Assembly (NCBI GenBank): GCA_021200775.1 | Contig: JAJQGB010000004.1 | Coordinates: 124,001 to 188,000 of the forward strand | DNA length: 64,000 nucleotides | Source: Oscillospiraceae bacterium | GTDB taxonomy: Bacteria; Bacillota; Clostridia; Oscillospirales; Ruminococcaceae | Direction of reading: 5' to 3' | Shown: in pieces, positions 15,764 to 25,849 of the stretch | Layout: each line of letters begins with the position of its first letter | How positions within the stretch are numbered: position 1 is the first letter of the stretch | Translations under genes and position numbers: made by a program | The notes under the pieces: generated by a model | Databases searched by the model: none | Told to the model about the DNA's origin: nothing | What the model saw: the letters and a program-made list of their open reading frames with translations, nothing else

Positions 15764-18088
15764 ATGATTACCAAGATTCAAAAAAGAGACGGAAGAATAG
15801 TCACCTTCAATGTTGAAAAGATTGCAAGCGCTATATATAAAGCTGCTGAATCTGTAGGCGGCACCGATTACGACCAGGCACTTGAAATTGCCGGAAGAGT
15901 CTGCGACGCAGTAGAAGCAAGCGGAAAGAAGATTCCAACTGTAGAAGAAATCCAGGACGAGGTCGAGAGAACCCTTATCGAAGAGGGTCACGCCTCAACA
16001 GCAAAGGCGTATATTCTCTACAGAGCGAACAGAACCCGTGTCCGTGAGATGAACACGAAGATTATGAAAATCTACGAGGAACTCACATTCAGCTCCGCTA
16101 AGGACAGCGACACCAAGCGCGAGAACGCCAATATTGACGGTGATACCGCAATGGGCACCATGCTCAAATACGGCTCATGCGGCGCTAAAGAGTTCTACGA
16201 GATGTACGTTCTCGACCCGAAGTTTGCAAAAGCTCATTCTGAGGGCGACATCCACATTCACGACCTCGACTTCTATACACTCACAACCACCTGCACCCAG
16301 ATTGATCTGACAAAGCTCTTCAAAAACGGCTTCTCGACTGGTCACGGACATTTAAGAACACCGAACGAGATTTCGAGCTATGCGGCACTCGCTTGCATCG
16401 CAATCCAGTCGAACCAGAACGACCAGCACGGCGGTCAGTCAATACCAAAGTTTGATTACGATATGGCTGAGGGTGTCAAAAAGACCTTCATGCACCGTTA
16501 TCGTGATAACATAATCCGTTCTCTGGAGCTTGTCGATAACGTCGACTCTGTGGGAGCAGGGGACTACGTAAAGGAATATCTCCACGAGCTTTCGCACAAG
16601 GGCTTGGTTCCCACACTCGATATGACCGACGAATACCGTGCGGCTGAGGCAGAGTATCTCAAAAAATACTGCTCTGATGAAGAGATTGCAAAGATTCAGA
16701 AGTTCGCTTACGAGTCTTCTGCAAAGGAAACCGACAAGGCAACCTATCAGGCGATGGAAGCACTCATCCATAACCTCAACACTATGAACTCCCGTGCCGG
16801 TGCACAGACTCCGTTCAGCTCAATTAACTACGGAACCGACACTTCAACAGAAGGTAGAATGGTTATAAGAAACATCCTTCTTGCTGAGGATGCAGGTCTT
16901 GGTAACGGCGAGACTCCTATCTTCCCAATTCACATCTTCAAGGTCAAGGAAGGCATCAACTACAATCCCGGCGACCCGAACTATGACATGTTCAAGCTCG
17001 CCTGCAAGGTTTCGGCAAAGAGACTCTTCCCGAACTTCTCGTTCATCGATGCTCCGTTCAACCTTCAGTACTACAAAGAGGGCAATCCGGATACCGAAAT
17101 CGCATACATGGGTTGCCGTACAAGAGTTATCGGCAATGCATACGACCCGACCCGTGAGATAGTCACCGGCAGAGGAAATCTCTCGTTCACTTCGATTAAT
17201 CTCCCACGTCTTGCAATCGAGTCGAAAGGTGATGTAGAATTCTTCTACAAGAAGCTTGACGATATGATGGATTTGGTTATCGAACAGCTTATGGCTAGGT
17301 TTAAGATTCAGTCGGAAAAGAAGGTCAAGAACTTCCCGTTCCTGATGGGTCAGGGTGTATGGCTCGACTCAGAGAAGCTTTCTGCGGATGATACCATCGG
17401 AGAAGTATTGAAGCATGGTACACTTTCAGTTGGTTTCATCGGACTTGCAGAGACACTGAAAGCCCTTATCGGCAAGCATCACGGCGAGAGTGAAGAGGCA
17501 AGAAAGCTCGGTTATGAGATTATTTCCAGAATGAGAGCCCGGCTTGACACCGAGATAGAGAAGACTCACCTTAACTGGTCGCTTCTTGCAACACCTGCTG
17601 AGGGTCTTTCCGGAAGATTCGTAAGAATCGACCGCGAGAAGTACGGCTCCATCGAAGGCGTAACCGACAGGGAGTACTACACCAATTCCTTCCACGTCCC
17701 GGTTTACTATCCTATTAGCGCTTTCGAGAAGATAAGAATCGAGGCTCCCTACCATGCGCTCACCAACGCAGGACACATCAGTTATGTTGAACTCGACGGT
17801 GACCCACTTCAGAATCTCGACGCATTTGAGAAGATTATCCGCTTCATGAAAGAGTCGGGAATCGGTTATGGCTCAATTAACCACCCTGTTGATAGAGACC
17901 CTTGCTGTGGATTCACTGGAATAATCGGTGACACCTGTCCCAAGTGCGGCAGAAAAGAGAATGAAGGTAGCTACGGCTTCGAGAGAATCCGCAGAATCAC
18001 CGGTTATCTCGTAGGAACTCTCGACCGATTCAACGACGCAAAGCGTGCAGAGGAGAGAGACAGAGTCAAGCACTCAGTCACTGAGTAA
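15764..18088 (+). CDS. nrdD: Anaerobic ribonucleoside-triphosphate reductase
   Basis: NrdD, the class III reductase, makes deoxyribonucleotides from NTPs under anaerobic conditions using a glycyl radical. The 774-residue protein opens with an ATP-cone regulatory domain (residues 1-90, starting MITKIQKRDGRIV). The large catalytic barrel follows, then C-terminal zinc-site cysteines in CCGF and CPKCG, and the glycyl-radical loop RRITGYLVG about 25 residues from the end. The ATG at 15764 follows GGAGGAAG and matches the ATP-cone start; an in-frame ATG at 15722 is less likely. Its activase nrdG follows 17 bases later. Dependence on this enzyme points to strict anaerobic growth. Confidence 0.96.
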   Translation: MITKIQKRDGRIVTFNVEKIASAIYKAAESVGGTDYDQALEIAGRVCDAVEASGKKIPTVEEIQDEVERTLIEEGHASTAKAYILYRANRTRVREMNTKIMKIYEELTFSSAKDSDTKRENANIDGDTAMGTMLKYGSCGAKEFYEMYVLDPKFAKAHSEGDIHIHDLDFYTLTTTCTQIDLTKLFKNGFSTGHGHLRTPNEISSYAALACIAIQSNQNDQHGGQSIPKFDYDMAEGVKKTFMHRYRDNIIRSLELVDNVDSVGAGDYVKEYLHELSHKGLVPTLDMTDEYRAAEAEYLKKYCSDEEIAKIQKFAYESSAKETDKATYQAMEALIHNLNTMNSRAGAQTPFSSINYGTDTSTEGRMVIRNILLAEDAGLGNGETPIFPIHIFKVKEGINYNPGDPNYDMFKLACKVSAKRLFPNFSFIDAPFNLQYYKEGNPDTEIAYMGCRTRVIGNAYDPTREIVTGRGNLSFTSINLPRLAIESKGDVEFFYKKLDDMMDLVIEQLMARFKIQSEKKVKNFPFLMGQGVWLDSEKLSADDTIGEVLKHGTLSVGFIGLAETLKALIGKHHGESEEARKLGYEIISRMRARLDTEIEKTHLNWSLLATPAEGLSGRFVRIDREKYGSIEGVTDREYYTNSFHVPVYYPISAFEKIRIEAPYHALTNAGHISYVELDGDPLQNLDAFEKIIRFMKESGIGYGSINHPVDRDPCCGFTGIIGDTCPKCGRKENEGSYGFERIRRITGYLVGTLDRFNDAKRAEERDRVKHSVTE

Positions 18089-18104
18089 TCATTGGAGGCT
18101 CACT

Positions 18105-18632
18105 ATGAAACTCAGAATGTCCGGAGTCATCGGCGAATCTATCGTCGACGGTCCCGGAATAAGATATACCGTTTTTGTTCAGGGCTGTCCTCACCACTGC
18201 GAGGGCTGTCACAATCCACAGACTCACGATTTTTCCGGTGGATATGATGACGATACGGACGCCCTTTACGAAAAAATAATCGTGAATCCGTTGCTGGACG
18301 GCGTGACGTTCAGCGGCGGTGAGCCGTTTTGCCAGGCAAGTGCTTTAGCTTTACTGGGGCAGAAGCTCAAAGAAAAGGGCTTGGGAGTAATTTCCTACAC
18401 CGGCTATACCGTCGAGTATCTTCTGAAAAATGCAAATGAAGAAAACGGCTATATGGAGCTACTGAAAACTATTGATTGGCTTGTCGATGGAAGGTTTGTG
18501 CTGGCGCTCAAGAGTTACGAATGTCGCTTCAGAGGAAGCACCAACCAGCGGATAATTGATGTCCCTAAAACTCTTGAAAATTTTACGGAAGGATTGCCTG
18601 AGGAAAACTGGGCTGTTACTGTTGACTTATAA
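18105..18632 (+). CDS. nrdG: Anaerobic ribonucleotide reductase activating protein
   Basis: NrdG is the radical-SAM activase that generates the glycyl radical on NrdD. The 175-residue protein carries the cluster-binding CPHHCEGC (CxxxCxxC) near residue 27 and the SAM-binding GGEP (FSGGEPF). Its size and position directly after nrdD are diagnostic. The ATG at 18105 has TTGGAGG at good spacing; the upstream in-frame start at 18045 is inside nrdD. Its 3' end overlaps the likely start of the next gene. Confidence 0.95.
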   Translation: MKLRMSGVIGESIVDGPGIRYTVFVQGCPHHCEGCHNPQTHDFSGGYDDDTDALYEKIIVNPLLDGVTFSGGEPFCQASALALLGQKLKEKGLGVISYTGYTVEYLLKNANEENGYMELLKTIDWLVDGRFVLALKSYECRFRGSTNQRIIDVPKTLENFTEGLPEENWAVTVDL

Positions 18633-20262
18633 ATTCCACAAGAAAATTTTACTGTTTCTGCTAATAAGCTGTCTTGTTTTCATGACGGCTTGTTCCCCTT
18701 TAGAGAGAGTTATTGATTTTTTTTCAGACGACGGCACCGGCTACATCTTCAAGATAAGTTTACAAGATGACCCTGAAATCCTCGACCCGCAGATTGCGGT
18801 CGATGAAAGCTCTATTGCAATCCTGAAGAATATGTTTGTCGGGCTTCTTAGACAGAATTCGGACGGAACAATTACCACAGCCGGAGCGAGCGACTACACC
18901 ATTTCCGCAGATGGATTGACCTACACTTTCTATCTTGACGAAAGATATGCATGGAAAACAGCAGGCGACTGGGAAGGCTCAGTAACCGCCTACGACTACG
19001 AATTCGCATTCAGAAGGCTGTTTAACTCGGAAACTGGCTCGCCGTATGCCGAAGACTATTTTTCGATTCTCAACTCAGAAGCCGCCTACAAAGGCAATGC
19101 TGAGCTTACTGAAATCGGCGTTCATGCCATTGATGATTATACACTTGTTATTACTCTAGAGTCTCCTAGCGCTGAGTTTCTGAGCTTGCTCACAAGGCTC
19201 CCTGCATCTCCCTGCAACGAGGAATTCTTTGAGTCCTGCAAGGGCAAATATGGGCTTGAAGCTGAATGTATAGCGTCAAACGGCGCCTTCTACGTAAGAT
19301 ACTGGCTTCATGAGGAGTATGGCACCGACAACTATGTTCGTCTCAGAAGAAACGACTACTACAGTGATTTTAACGACGTCTATCCCTACGGTGTAAACTA
19401 TCTGATTGAGAGCGACGAAGCCGTAAGGCTTTCCGACTTTACAGATGGTACAACCGATATTTATATTTCATCGACTTTTGACAGTGCTTTGGAGGAATCG
19501 GAATATCAGAGCTACTCGGTTTACTTCTGCGGTCTTGTCATAAATCCCGATAACGAGATTCTTTCAAGAAACGAAGTCGGAGAAATAATCTCCATGGCTA
19601 TTGACAGGGATGCCCTCGAATCGGAAACTCCTGATATCCTGACTGCCGCATACGGCATAATTCCGTATGATGCCTACGTCGGAAGCTCGAATTATCGCAA
19701 GAATTCGGACAGTTCACTTGAAGATATCCTGATATATAACGAACAGCTCGCCGAGTATAAGTGGAGCTTCACCCTTACTGACAGCGAGAAGAAAACCATA
19801 ACCGGCATGAAGATAATGGTTCCCGACACCTTCGAGTACACCGACTATCTATCGCTTGTAACTGAAATGCTGAATGACACTCTCGGCATGAGCATAGGAA
19901 TCGATATCGTGAACGAGTCGGACTACGCTACAAGGCTTGCAAGCGGCGATTATGACATCTGTCTTGTGGAGATAGAGTCCAGCTCGGGCTCAGCCTTCGA
20001 TTATATCGAAGCTTTTTCGGACGGAAGCTACGGAATCGTAAGTAAAAGCTGTCGTGAAGCAGTTGAATCAAGTGGCAAGTATTCTACCTTGTCAGCCGCA
20101 ATCTACGCCATATCCGAGGCTGAAAAAGACGTCATCAGTTCCTACCAGTGTATTCCACTCTGGTATGCTGAGAAATTTGTCTTTACTGCGGACGATGTTT
20201 CCGGTCTGACATACGATGTATTCTCCGGAGCGGCGATTTTTGAACTGGTAAAAAAGCTATAA
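18622..20262 (+). CDS. Family 5 extracellular solute-binding lipoprotein (OppA-like)
   Basis: This is a DppA/OppA-type ligand-binding protein of about 546 residues. The mature N-terminus has the family motif [15 protein letters not shown], and [21 protein letters not shown]-like and [11 protein letters not shown] segments follow, all characteristic of SBP_bac_5. The frame is open back to 18556, but a TTG at 18622 gives a textbook lipoprotein signal (basic start, ~14 hydrophobic residues, then FMTAC). I chose it although the ribosome site is weak; translation may be coupled to nrdG, which it overlaps. No permease or ATPase genes adjoin it, so it must use components elsewhere. The ligand is unknown; peptides are the family default, but its place before nucleoside salvage genes is suggestive only. 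Confidence 0.85.
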   Translation: MTYKFHKKILLFLLISCLVFMTACSPLERVIDFFSDDGTGYIFKISLQDDPEILDPQIAVDESSIAILKNMFVGLLRQNSDGTITTAGASDYTISADGLTYTFYLDERYAWKTAGDWEGSVTAYDYEFAFRRLFNSETGSPYAEDYFSILNSEAAYKGNAELTEIGVHAIDDYTLVITLESPSAEFLSLLTRLPASPCNEEFFESCKGKYGLEAECIASNGAFYVRYWLHEEYGTDNYVRLRRNDYYSDFNDVYPYGVNYLIESDEAVRLSDFTDGTTDIYISSTFDSALEESEYQSYSVYFCGLVINPDNEILSRNEVGEIISMAIDRDALESETPDILTAAYGIIPYDAYVGSSNYRKNSDSSLEDILIYNEQLAEYKWSFTLTDSEKKTITGMKIMVPDTFEYTDYLSLVTEMLNDTLGMSIGIDIVNESDYATRLASGDYDICLVEIESSSGSAFDYIEAFSDGSYGIVSKSCREAVESSGKYSTLSAAIYAISEAEKDVISSYQCIPLWYAEKFVFTADDVSGLTYDVFSGAAIFELVKKL

Positions 20263-20302
20263 GCTTTGCATTATACAAAACCATAAGATAGGAGAAAAAT
20301 TT

Positions 20303-20974
20303 ATGGACCAGAAAATTGATATTAAGACAATTCTTTCTATGTGCGACCACACACTTTTGTCGCAGTCTGCAACATGGGAGGAAATCAAGGCCATCTGCGA
20401 TGACGGAATGAAGTATCATACCGCCTCAGTCTGTATTCCTTGTTCATATGTTAAGCAGGCAAAAGAATATGTCGGCGATAAGCTTCCCATATGCACTGTA
20501 ATTGGCTTCCCGAACGGCTATTCAACGACCGCAACCAAGCTATTTGAGACCGAGGACGCACTCAAAAACGGTGCTGACGAAATCGACATGGTAATAAATA
20601 TCGGCTGGCTGAAGGATAAGAAGTATTCCGAAATCCAGTCTGAAATCTCCGAGCTCAAAAAAGCCTGCGGCGACAAGGTTCTGAAGGTGATAATCGAGAC
20701 CTGCCTTCTAAATGATGAAGAGAAAATCAAGATGTGCGAAATCGTCTCCAATTCCGGTGCCGACTTCATCAAGACTTCTACCGGATTCTCTACAGCAGGT
20801 GCCACGAAGGAAGACGTCGCACTATTCAAGGCTCACGTAACTAACGGTCTTAAAATCAAGGCGGCAGGCGGAATCAAGTCTATTGAAGACGCTGAGGACT
20901 TCATCAGACTCGGCGCAAACCGTCTCGGAACATCAAGAATAGTAAAAATAGTAAAAGAAAAGGAGCTACTGTAA
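20303..20974 (+). CDS. deoC: Deoxyribose-phosphate aldolase
   Basis: DeoC splits 2-deoxyribose 5-phosphate into glyceraldehyde 3-phosphate and acetaldehyde. The 223-residue class I aldolase has the Schiff-base lysine in [10 protein letters not shown], the second catalytic lysine in LKIKAAGGI, and the [10 protein letters not shown] and EIDMVINIG segments of the family. It heads a run of five nucleoside-salvage genes and starts one base inside the deoD start (TAATG). No clear promoter is visible in the 40 bases upstream, so transcription may come from further upstream. Confidence 0.96.
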   Translation: MDQKIDIKTILSMCDHTLLSQSATWEEIKAICDDGMKYHTASVCIPCSYVKQAKEYVGDKLPICTVIGFPNGYSTTATKLFETEDALKNGADEIDMVINIGWLKDKKYSEIQSEISELKKACGDKVLKVIIETCLLNDEEKIKMCEIVSNSGADFIKTSTGFSTAGATKEDVALFKAHVTNGLKIKAAGGIKSIEDAEDFIRLGANRLGTSRIVKIVKEKELL

Positions 20975-21699
20975 TGAGTGAAATGAAATCCACACCACAT
21001 ATCAAGCTTGAGGAAGGCGGATATTTTGCAAAAACCGTACTTATGCCCGGCGACCCTCTTCGTTCATCGAAGATAGCACACGATTACCTTGAAGATTTGA
21101 AGCTCGTAAACAATGTCAGAGGTGTTCAGGGCTATACCGGTCTCTACAAAGGCGTTCCGGTTTCAGTAATGGCAAGCGGAATGGGTATGCCTTCAATCGG
21201 CATCTACTCCTACGAACTTTTCAACTTCTTCGATGTTGAGAGTATTATCCGCATCGGTTCTGCTGGAACAATCCAGGAGAATATCCACGTCCGTGATATA
21301 GTCTTCGGTCAGGGTGCCTGCACCGATTCAAGATACGCCGAGACCTTCAAACTTCAGGGCACCTTTGCTCCTATTGCAGATTTCGGAGTTTTGAGTGTTG
21401 CCGTTGAAGAGGCTAAGAAATTGGGTGCCACATATCATGTAGGAAACCTTCTTTCATCAGATGTCTTCTACGGCGACAACACAACCGCAAATCCTGGTTG
21501 GCAGAAGATGGGCGTTATGGCTATCGAGATGGAAGCGGCGGCTCTCTACATGAATGCGGCTCGTGCAAAGAAGAAAGCTCTTGCAATGTGCACAGTTTCC
21601 GACAGCTTGGTAACCGGTGAAGTTACTACTGCTGAGGAGAGACAGAACTCATTTACTCAGATGATGGAGATTGCGCTCAACACGGCTATTCGCTTGTAA
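20974..21699 (+). CDS. deoD: Purine-nucleoside phosphorylase (DeoD type)
   Basis: DeoD phosphorolyses purine (deoxy)nucleosides to free base plus (deoxy)ribose 1-phosphate. The 241-residue protein is the bacterial hexameric type, with the N-terminal His in TPHI, the phosphate-binding MPGDPLR, RIGSAG and the active-site EMEAAALY and SDS segments. It overlaps deoC by one base. Its product feeds deoB, the next gene. Confidence 0.95.
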   Translation: MSEMKSTPHIKLEEGGYFAKTVLMPGDPLRSSKIAHDYLEDLKLVNNVRGVQGYTGLYKGVPVSVMASGMGMPSIGIYSYELFNFFDVESIIRIGSAGTIQENIHVRDIVFGQGACTDSRYAETFKLQGTFAPIADFGVLSVAVEEAKKLGATYHVGNLLSSDVFYGDNTTANPGWQKMGVMAIEMEAAALYMNAARAKKKALAMCTVSDSLVTGEVTTAEERQNSFTQMMEIALNTAIRL

Positions 21700-21737
21700 A
21701 AGTAACAGGCTTTACAGCTATTCAACGGAGGAAACAA

Positions 21738-22907
21738 ATGAAAAGAGTATTTTTGATAGTTTTGGACAGCGTCGGCTGTGGAGCTCTTCCCGATGCCAAT
21801 CTTTTTGGAGACGAAGGAACCAATACCCTGAGAAGCTGTTATAACACAGGAATTTTGAACATCCCGAATCTTCAGAAAATGGGAATCGGAAATATCGAAT
21901 GTCTTTCATTCTTAGGAGAGACCGACAAGCCCACTGCTTCTGTTGCACGTCTTCGTGAGATGTCGATGGGCAAGGACACCACAACCGGTCATTGGGAGAT
22001 GGCAGGAATCGTCTCAAAGAAACCTATGCCGACATTCCCGAATGGCTTTTCCGAGGAAATACTGAATGAGTTTTCCGAGAAGACAGGCAGGGGAGTCCTC
22101 TGTAATCTTCCTTACTCCGGCACTGATGTAATTCGTGATTATGGCGAAGAGCACATGAAAACCGGCAAGCTTATTGTTTATACATCTGCCGACAGTGTCT
22201 TCCAGATTGCGGCTCATACAGATGTAGTTCCGCTTGAAGAACTTTATCAGGATTGCAGAATTGCCCGGGAAATTCTCACCGGCGACAATGCTGTCGGACG
22301 TGTAATTGCAAGACCCTTTACAGGAGAGCCCGGCAACTTCACTCGTACCGCCGACAGAAAGGACTTCTCTTTGGAGCCGACATCTGTGACGATGCTCGAT
22401 AATCTGAAATCAGCCGGCAAGGACGTCATCGCAATCGGCAAGATTACTGACATCTTCGCCGCAAAGGGCATAACTAAGTCGCTCTTATCGCACGGAAATC
22501 CCGATTGCATGCGAGATACGATAGTAGCACAGAATATGGACTTTGAAGGCTTGGCATTCACAAACCTCGTCGACTTCGACATGGTCTATGGACACAGAAA
22601 TAATGCCGTAGGTTACGCAACTGCTCTTGACGAATTTGATTCCTGGCTCGGCGGTTTTATTTCTGAAATGAAGCCGGATGATATTCTGATGATCACCGCA
22701 GACCACGGATGTGACCCGGGCGACGTAAGCACCGACCATTCCCGTGAGTATGTGCCACTTATCGTTTATGGCGAGAAGGTAACTCCCGTGAATATGGGTA
22801 CTCTTCAGTCTTTCACCGGCATTGCTTCTACCGTCTGTGATTATTTCGACGTTGATTCCGACTTCTACGGCAAGAGCTTTCTTGGCGAAATCCTGAAAGA
22901 AGGCTGA
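21738..22907 (+). CDS. deoB: Phosphopentomutase
   Basis: DeoB converts (deoxy)ribose 1-phosphate to the 5-phosphate, linking DeoD and Pdp to DeoC. The 389-residue alkaline-phosphatase-superfamily enzyme shows the metal ligand Asp in VLDSVGCG, the phosphorylated Thr in KDTTTGHWEM, and the metal ligands in ADHGCDPG and DHSREYVP. AACGGAGG lies just upstream. Only two bases separate it from cdd. Confidence 0.96.
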   Translation: MKRVFLIVLDSVGCGALPDANLFGDEGTNTLRSCYNTGILNIPNLQKMGIGNIECLSFLGETDKPTASVARLREMSMGKDTTTGHWEMAGIVSKKPMPTFPNGFSEEILNEFSEKTGRGVLCNLPYSGTDVIRDYGEEHMKTGKLIVYTSADSVFQIAAHTDVVPLEELYQDCRIAREILTGDNAVGRVIARPFTGEPGNFTRTADRKDFSLEPTSVTMLDNLKSAGKDVIAIGKITDIFAAKGITKSLLSHGNPDCMRDTIVAQNMDFEGLAFTNLVDFDMVYGHRNNAVGYATALDEFDSWLGGFISEMKPDDILMITADHGCDPGDVSTDHSREYVPLIVYGEKVTPVNMGTLQSFTGIASTVCDYFDVDSDFYGKSFLGEILKEG

Positions 22908-22909
22908 GA

Positions 22910-23323
22910 ATGATTACAAGAGAAGAGCTTTCAAAGATGGCAATTGAAGCCATGTCTCATTCCTATTCGCCATATTCCGGTTATAAAGTCGGCGCCGCAC
23001 TTCTCTGCGCCGACGGAACCGTTTATACTGGAGCAAATATCGAGAACGCAAGCTATGGCGTTTCAAACTGCGCCGAAAGAACGGCTTTCTTCAAAGCTGT
23101 ATTCGATGGCAAGCGTGAATTTACCGACATAGCCGTCTGCGGTGGCAAGGGCGGAGTGCTTGATGACGAGATTTTCTCGCCCTGCGGCGTTTGCCGACAG
23201 GTTATGAGGGAGTTCTGCGATGACGATTTCAGAATCCATATGGTGACAAAGAGTGATATCACAACGGTTACTCTTGCTGAACTTCTCCCATACGGCTTCA
23301 AGCCGGACAGACTCGAAAGATAG
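22910..23323 (+). CDS. cdd: Cytidine deaminase
   Basis: Cdd deaminates cytidine and deoxycytidine to uridine and deoxyuridine for phosphorolysis by the next gene product. The 137-residue homotetramer-type enzyme has NAS-proximal CAERTAF (zinc Cys and catalytic Glu) and CGVCRQVM (PCxxC zinc cysteines). Its start overlaps the end region of deoB and it is followed eleven bases later by pdp. Confidence 0.95.
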   Translation: MITREELSKMAIEAMSHSYSPYSGYKVGAALLCADGTVYTGANIENASYGVSNCAERTAFFKAVFDGKREFTDIAVCGGKGGVLDDEIFSPCGVCRQVMREFCDDDFRIHMVTKSDITTVTLAELLPYGFKPDRLER

Positions 23324-23334
23324 GAGCAATTATC

Positions 23335-24633
23335 ATGACAATGTACGATATAATCCTCAAAAAGCGCAGAGGATATGAACTTACGGACGAGGAAATCAAG
23401 TATGCCATAGACGGCTTTACCGACGGAAGTATTCCCGATTATCAGATGTCCGCACTCGCAATGGCAATCTGCTTCAATTCGATGTCCGACCGTGAGACCG
23501 CAACTCTTACATTTGCAATGGCAGACTCGGGAGACCAGCTCGACTTGTCCGAATTTGGCGATATGACCTGCGACAAACATTCAACCGGCGGAGTGGGAGA
23601 CAAGACCTCCCTTATCGTAGCGCCTTTGGTTGCATCCTGTGGTGGAGTTTTCGCCAAGATGAGTGGAAGAGGGCTCGGGCACACCGGCGGAACCATTGAT
23701 AAGCTCGAATCAATCCGAGGGTATCGAACCGAGCTTTCCGAAGAAGAATTTTTGGAGCAGACAAGAAAAATCGGCATCTGCGTCATCGGACAGACTGGAA
23801 ACATGACTCCTGCCGACAAGAAGCTCTATGCTTTGAGAGATGTAACCGCAACCGTCGACAGTATCCCTCTTATCGCTTCAAGCGTTATGTCAAAGAAGCT
23901 CGCCGCTGGTGCAAAGTCGATTGTTTTAGATGTCAAAGCCGGAAGCGGTGCGTTCATGTCCGATGCCGAATCAGCGAAAGTCCTTGCTGAGAAGATGGTT
24001 GAAATCGGTAGAAGATGCGGAAGAAATGTCTCTGCATTGATTACAAATATGGATATGCCGCTTGGAAAGTGCGTCGGCAATTCTCTCGAAGTTCTTGAAG
24101 CCATTTCAGTACTTAAAGGCGAAACCAGAGGCGAGTTGAGAGAGCTCTGCCTGGAGCTTGCTTCAACGCTTCTTTCGATGTGCCACGATATTTCTCACGA
24201 TTCAGCAAGAAAGATGGCTGAAAATTCCCTTGACAGCGGCTCAGCATTTGAGAAGTTCAAGCAGTGGATTTCCGCTCAGGGCGGCGATGCCGATTGGGCA
24301 GACAACACTGACCTTTTCCCGAAGGCAAAGTACAGTCTCGAAGTTTTGTCGCCCGCTGATGGCGTCATCCAACATATGAACACCGCCCAGATTGGTAGGG
24401 CATCTTCTTCATTGGGTGCCGGCAGAATGAAGAAAGGCGACCAGATTGACTTGGAAGCTGGCATTATCATCGAAAAGAAGACTGGCGATGAAGTGAAAAA
24501 GGGCGAACTTCTCGCAACACTTTATTCAAACAAGGAGGAGCTTCTCCGCAACTCTTCAATAATCTATACCGACGCTCTCACAATTTCGGATGAGCCGGTA
24601 GAGAAGCCAAAGCTTATTTTCGATAAGGTCTGA
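23335..24633 (+). CDS. pdp: Pyrimidine-nucleoside phosphorylase
   Basis: This enzyme phosphorolyses uridine, deoxyuridine and thymidine to base plus pentose 1-phosphate. The 432-residue protein has the phosphate-binding KHSTGGVGDKTS (about residue 80), SGRGLGHTGGTIDK and the family C-terminal swivelling domain. The length fits Pdp/DeoA of Firmicutes. AGGAG lies eight bases before the ATG at 23335. It closes the operon deoC-deoD-deoB-cdd-pdp, which together converts nucleosides to bases, glyceraldehyde 3-phosphate and acetaldehyde. No deoR-type regulator is adjacent. Confidence 0.94.
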   Translation: MTMYDIILKKRRGYELTDEEIKYAIDGFTDGSIPDYQMSALAMAICFNSMSDRETATLTFAMADSGDQLDLSEFGDMTCDKHSTGGVGDKTSLIVAPLVASCGGVFAKMSGRGLGHTGGTIDKLESIRGYRTELSEEEFLEQTRKIGICVIGQTGNMTPADKKLYALRDVTATVDSIPLIASSVMSKKLAAGAKSIVLDVKAGSGAFMSDAESAKVLAEKMVEIGRRCGRNVSALITNMDMPLGKCVGNSLEVLEAISVLKGETRGELRELCLELASTLLSMCHDISHDSARKMAENSLDSGSAFEKFKQWISAQGGDADWADNTDLFPKAKYSLEVLSPADGVIQHMNTAQIGRASSSLGAGRMKKGDQIDLEAGIIIEKKTGDEVKKGELLATLYSNKEELLRNSSIIYTDALTISDEPVEKPKLIFDKV

Positions 24634-24674
24634 GTGCTGTAAAACTTTTTTCCTTTACATCGACAAAATTCATC

Positions 24675-24702
24675 TTGAAATATAGCCCGTATGTGATATT
24701 AT
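24675..24702 (+). promoter_or_regulatory. Promoter and RBS-overlapping hairpin before the DUF6514 gene
   Basis: TTGAAA at 24675-24680 and TATTAT at 24697-24702 have a 16-base spacer. Directly downstream, CCCGAA/TTCGGG (24706-24723) forms a small hairpin whose right arm runs into the GGGAGGTG ribosome binding site. Confidence 0.5.
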
Positions 24703-24733
24703 CTTCCCGAAAAAGCCTTCGGGAGGTGAAAAT

Positions 24734-24940
24734 GTGGTTACATATAAGGTTATCGAGTGTAAGGGCTTATCCACTTACGGCATTATTGCCGTAGATTCTG
24801 ATGAGATAATTGAAGAAATCCCCGACATCAGTGCAAATAAAGAGGCAATCATCGGTCTTGCAAATCGCATGAATCATGACAGGCTTTCCTTAATCCATTT
24901 CTGTGACGTAGTCGAGGATTTCCTCATCAGTGAATACTAA
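24734..24940 (+). CDS. Small DUF6514-like protein
   Basis: A 68-residue acidic protein starting at GTG, six bases after GGGAGGTG. The segments YGIIAVDSDEIIEEIPDIS and an end rich in acidic residues (CDVVEDFL) match what I remember of the clostridial DUF6514 family, which has no known function. There is no signal peptide or membrane helix, so it is cytoplasmic. The esterase gene follows after 18 bases and is likely co-transcribed. Confidence 0.6.
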   Translation: MVTYKVIECKGLSTYGIIAVDSDEIIEEIPDISANKEAIIGLANRMNHDRLSLIHFCDVVEDFLISEY

Positions 24941-24958
24941 AACACTGGAGGATTCAAT

Positions 24959-25726
24959 ATGCAAACGGTGTCAATAACACTCAACGAAGAGAGAAACGTC
25001 AGCCTTACTGGGTACATACAGCCTGTAGGTGGCGAATTCTGGGGGATAGAGAAGCGTCCAGCGATGATAATTCTTCCGGGCGGAGGATACATGTATTGCT
25101 CCGACCGCGAAGCCGACCCGATTGCATTTGTCTACCTTCAAGCCGGCTACCAGGTCTTCATTCTGAGGTATTCTCTCAATGAAGATTGCAAGTGGAGTAA
25201 TCCTCTTGATGACTACGAACAGGCTTACGAGCTTATCAAGGATAACAGCGAAGAGTGGCACATCGATATGGAAAAGATTGCGGTAATCGGCTTCTCAGCC
25301 GGGGGACATCTTGCTGCGGCAACTGCGACAATGTCGAAATACCGTCCTCAGGCATGTATTCTGGGATATCCGGTTATCGTAAAAGAGACTGCTGATGTCT
25401 ATTGTCCGACAGCTCCTGACATAATAGAAGCCGTCGACGAGAAAACCAGTCCGTGCTTCATCTTCTCTTCAAGAACTGACGGCACAGTTCCGCCAGAGAA
25501 CACAATTCAGCTTCTGGACGCTTTGTACCGCCACAACGTGCCGTTTGAAGCACATATCTATGGTTATGCAAATCACGGCTTCTCAACCTGTGAGCCCTGC
25601 TTGCAGAATACCGACTGGATTTGTAGTCGTACCCGCAACTGGGTAAAGGATAGTCTTGAATGGCTCGGAGATACGATTGGTGTTCTCAGAGTCGGCGACC
25701 CTGACTGGATGAAAAATTCCGATTAA
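24959..25726 (+). CDS. Alpha/beta hydrolase, acetyl-esterase type
   Basis: A 255-residue alpha/beta hydrolase without a signal peptide. ILPGGGYMYCS gives the oxyanion-hole region, GFSAGGH contains the nucleophilic Ser, SRTDGTVP the acidic residue and ANHGFS the catalytic His. Cytoplasmic enzymes of this type in gut Clostridia often remove acetyl groups from imported xylo- or other oligosaccharides; this is inference. CTGGAGG precedes the ATG. It ends before a tRNA-Val gene transcribed from its own promoter. Confidence 0.82.
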   Translation: MQTVSITLNEERNVSLTGYIQPVGGEFWGIEKRPAMIILPGGGYMYCSDREADPIAFVYLQAGYQVFILRYSLNEDCKWSNPLDDYEQAYELIKDNSEEWHIDMEKIAVIGFSAGGHLAAATATMSKYRPQACILGYPVIVKETADVYCPTAPDIIEAVDEKTSPCFIFSSRTDGTVPPENTIQLLDALYRHNVPFEAHIYGYANHGFSTCEPCLQNTDWICSRTRNWVKDSLEWLGDTIGVLRVGDPDWMKNSD

Positions 25727-25803
25727 TTCCATTCTATCCGCTGGTGAACAGTATCATCGGCGGATTCTTTTTCACATCACAAAATCTTTTTTTGAAAAAG
25801 GGC

Positions 25804-25832
25804 TTGACAAATGACTTGGGATTTAGTATAAT
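25804..25832 (+). promoter_or_regulatory. Promoter of tRNA-Val
   Basis: Perfect TTGACA at 25804-25809 and TATAAT at 25827-25832 with a 17-base spacer, 17 bases before the mature tRNA. Confidence 0.85.
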
Positions 25833-25849
25833 CTATTCTGTTCTCAAAT

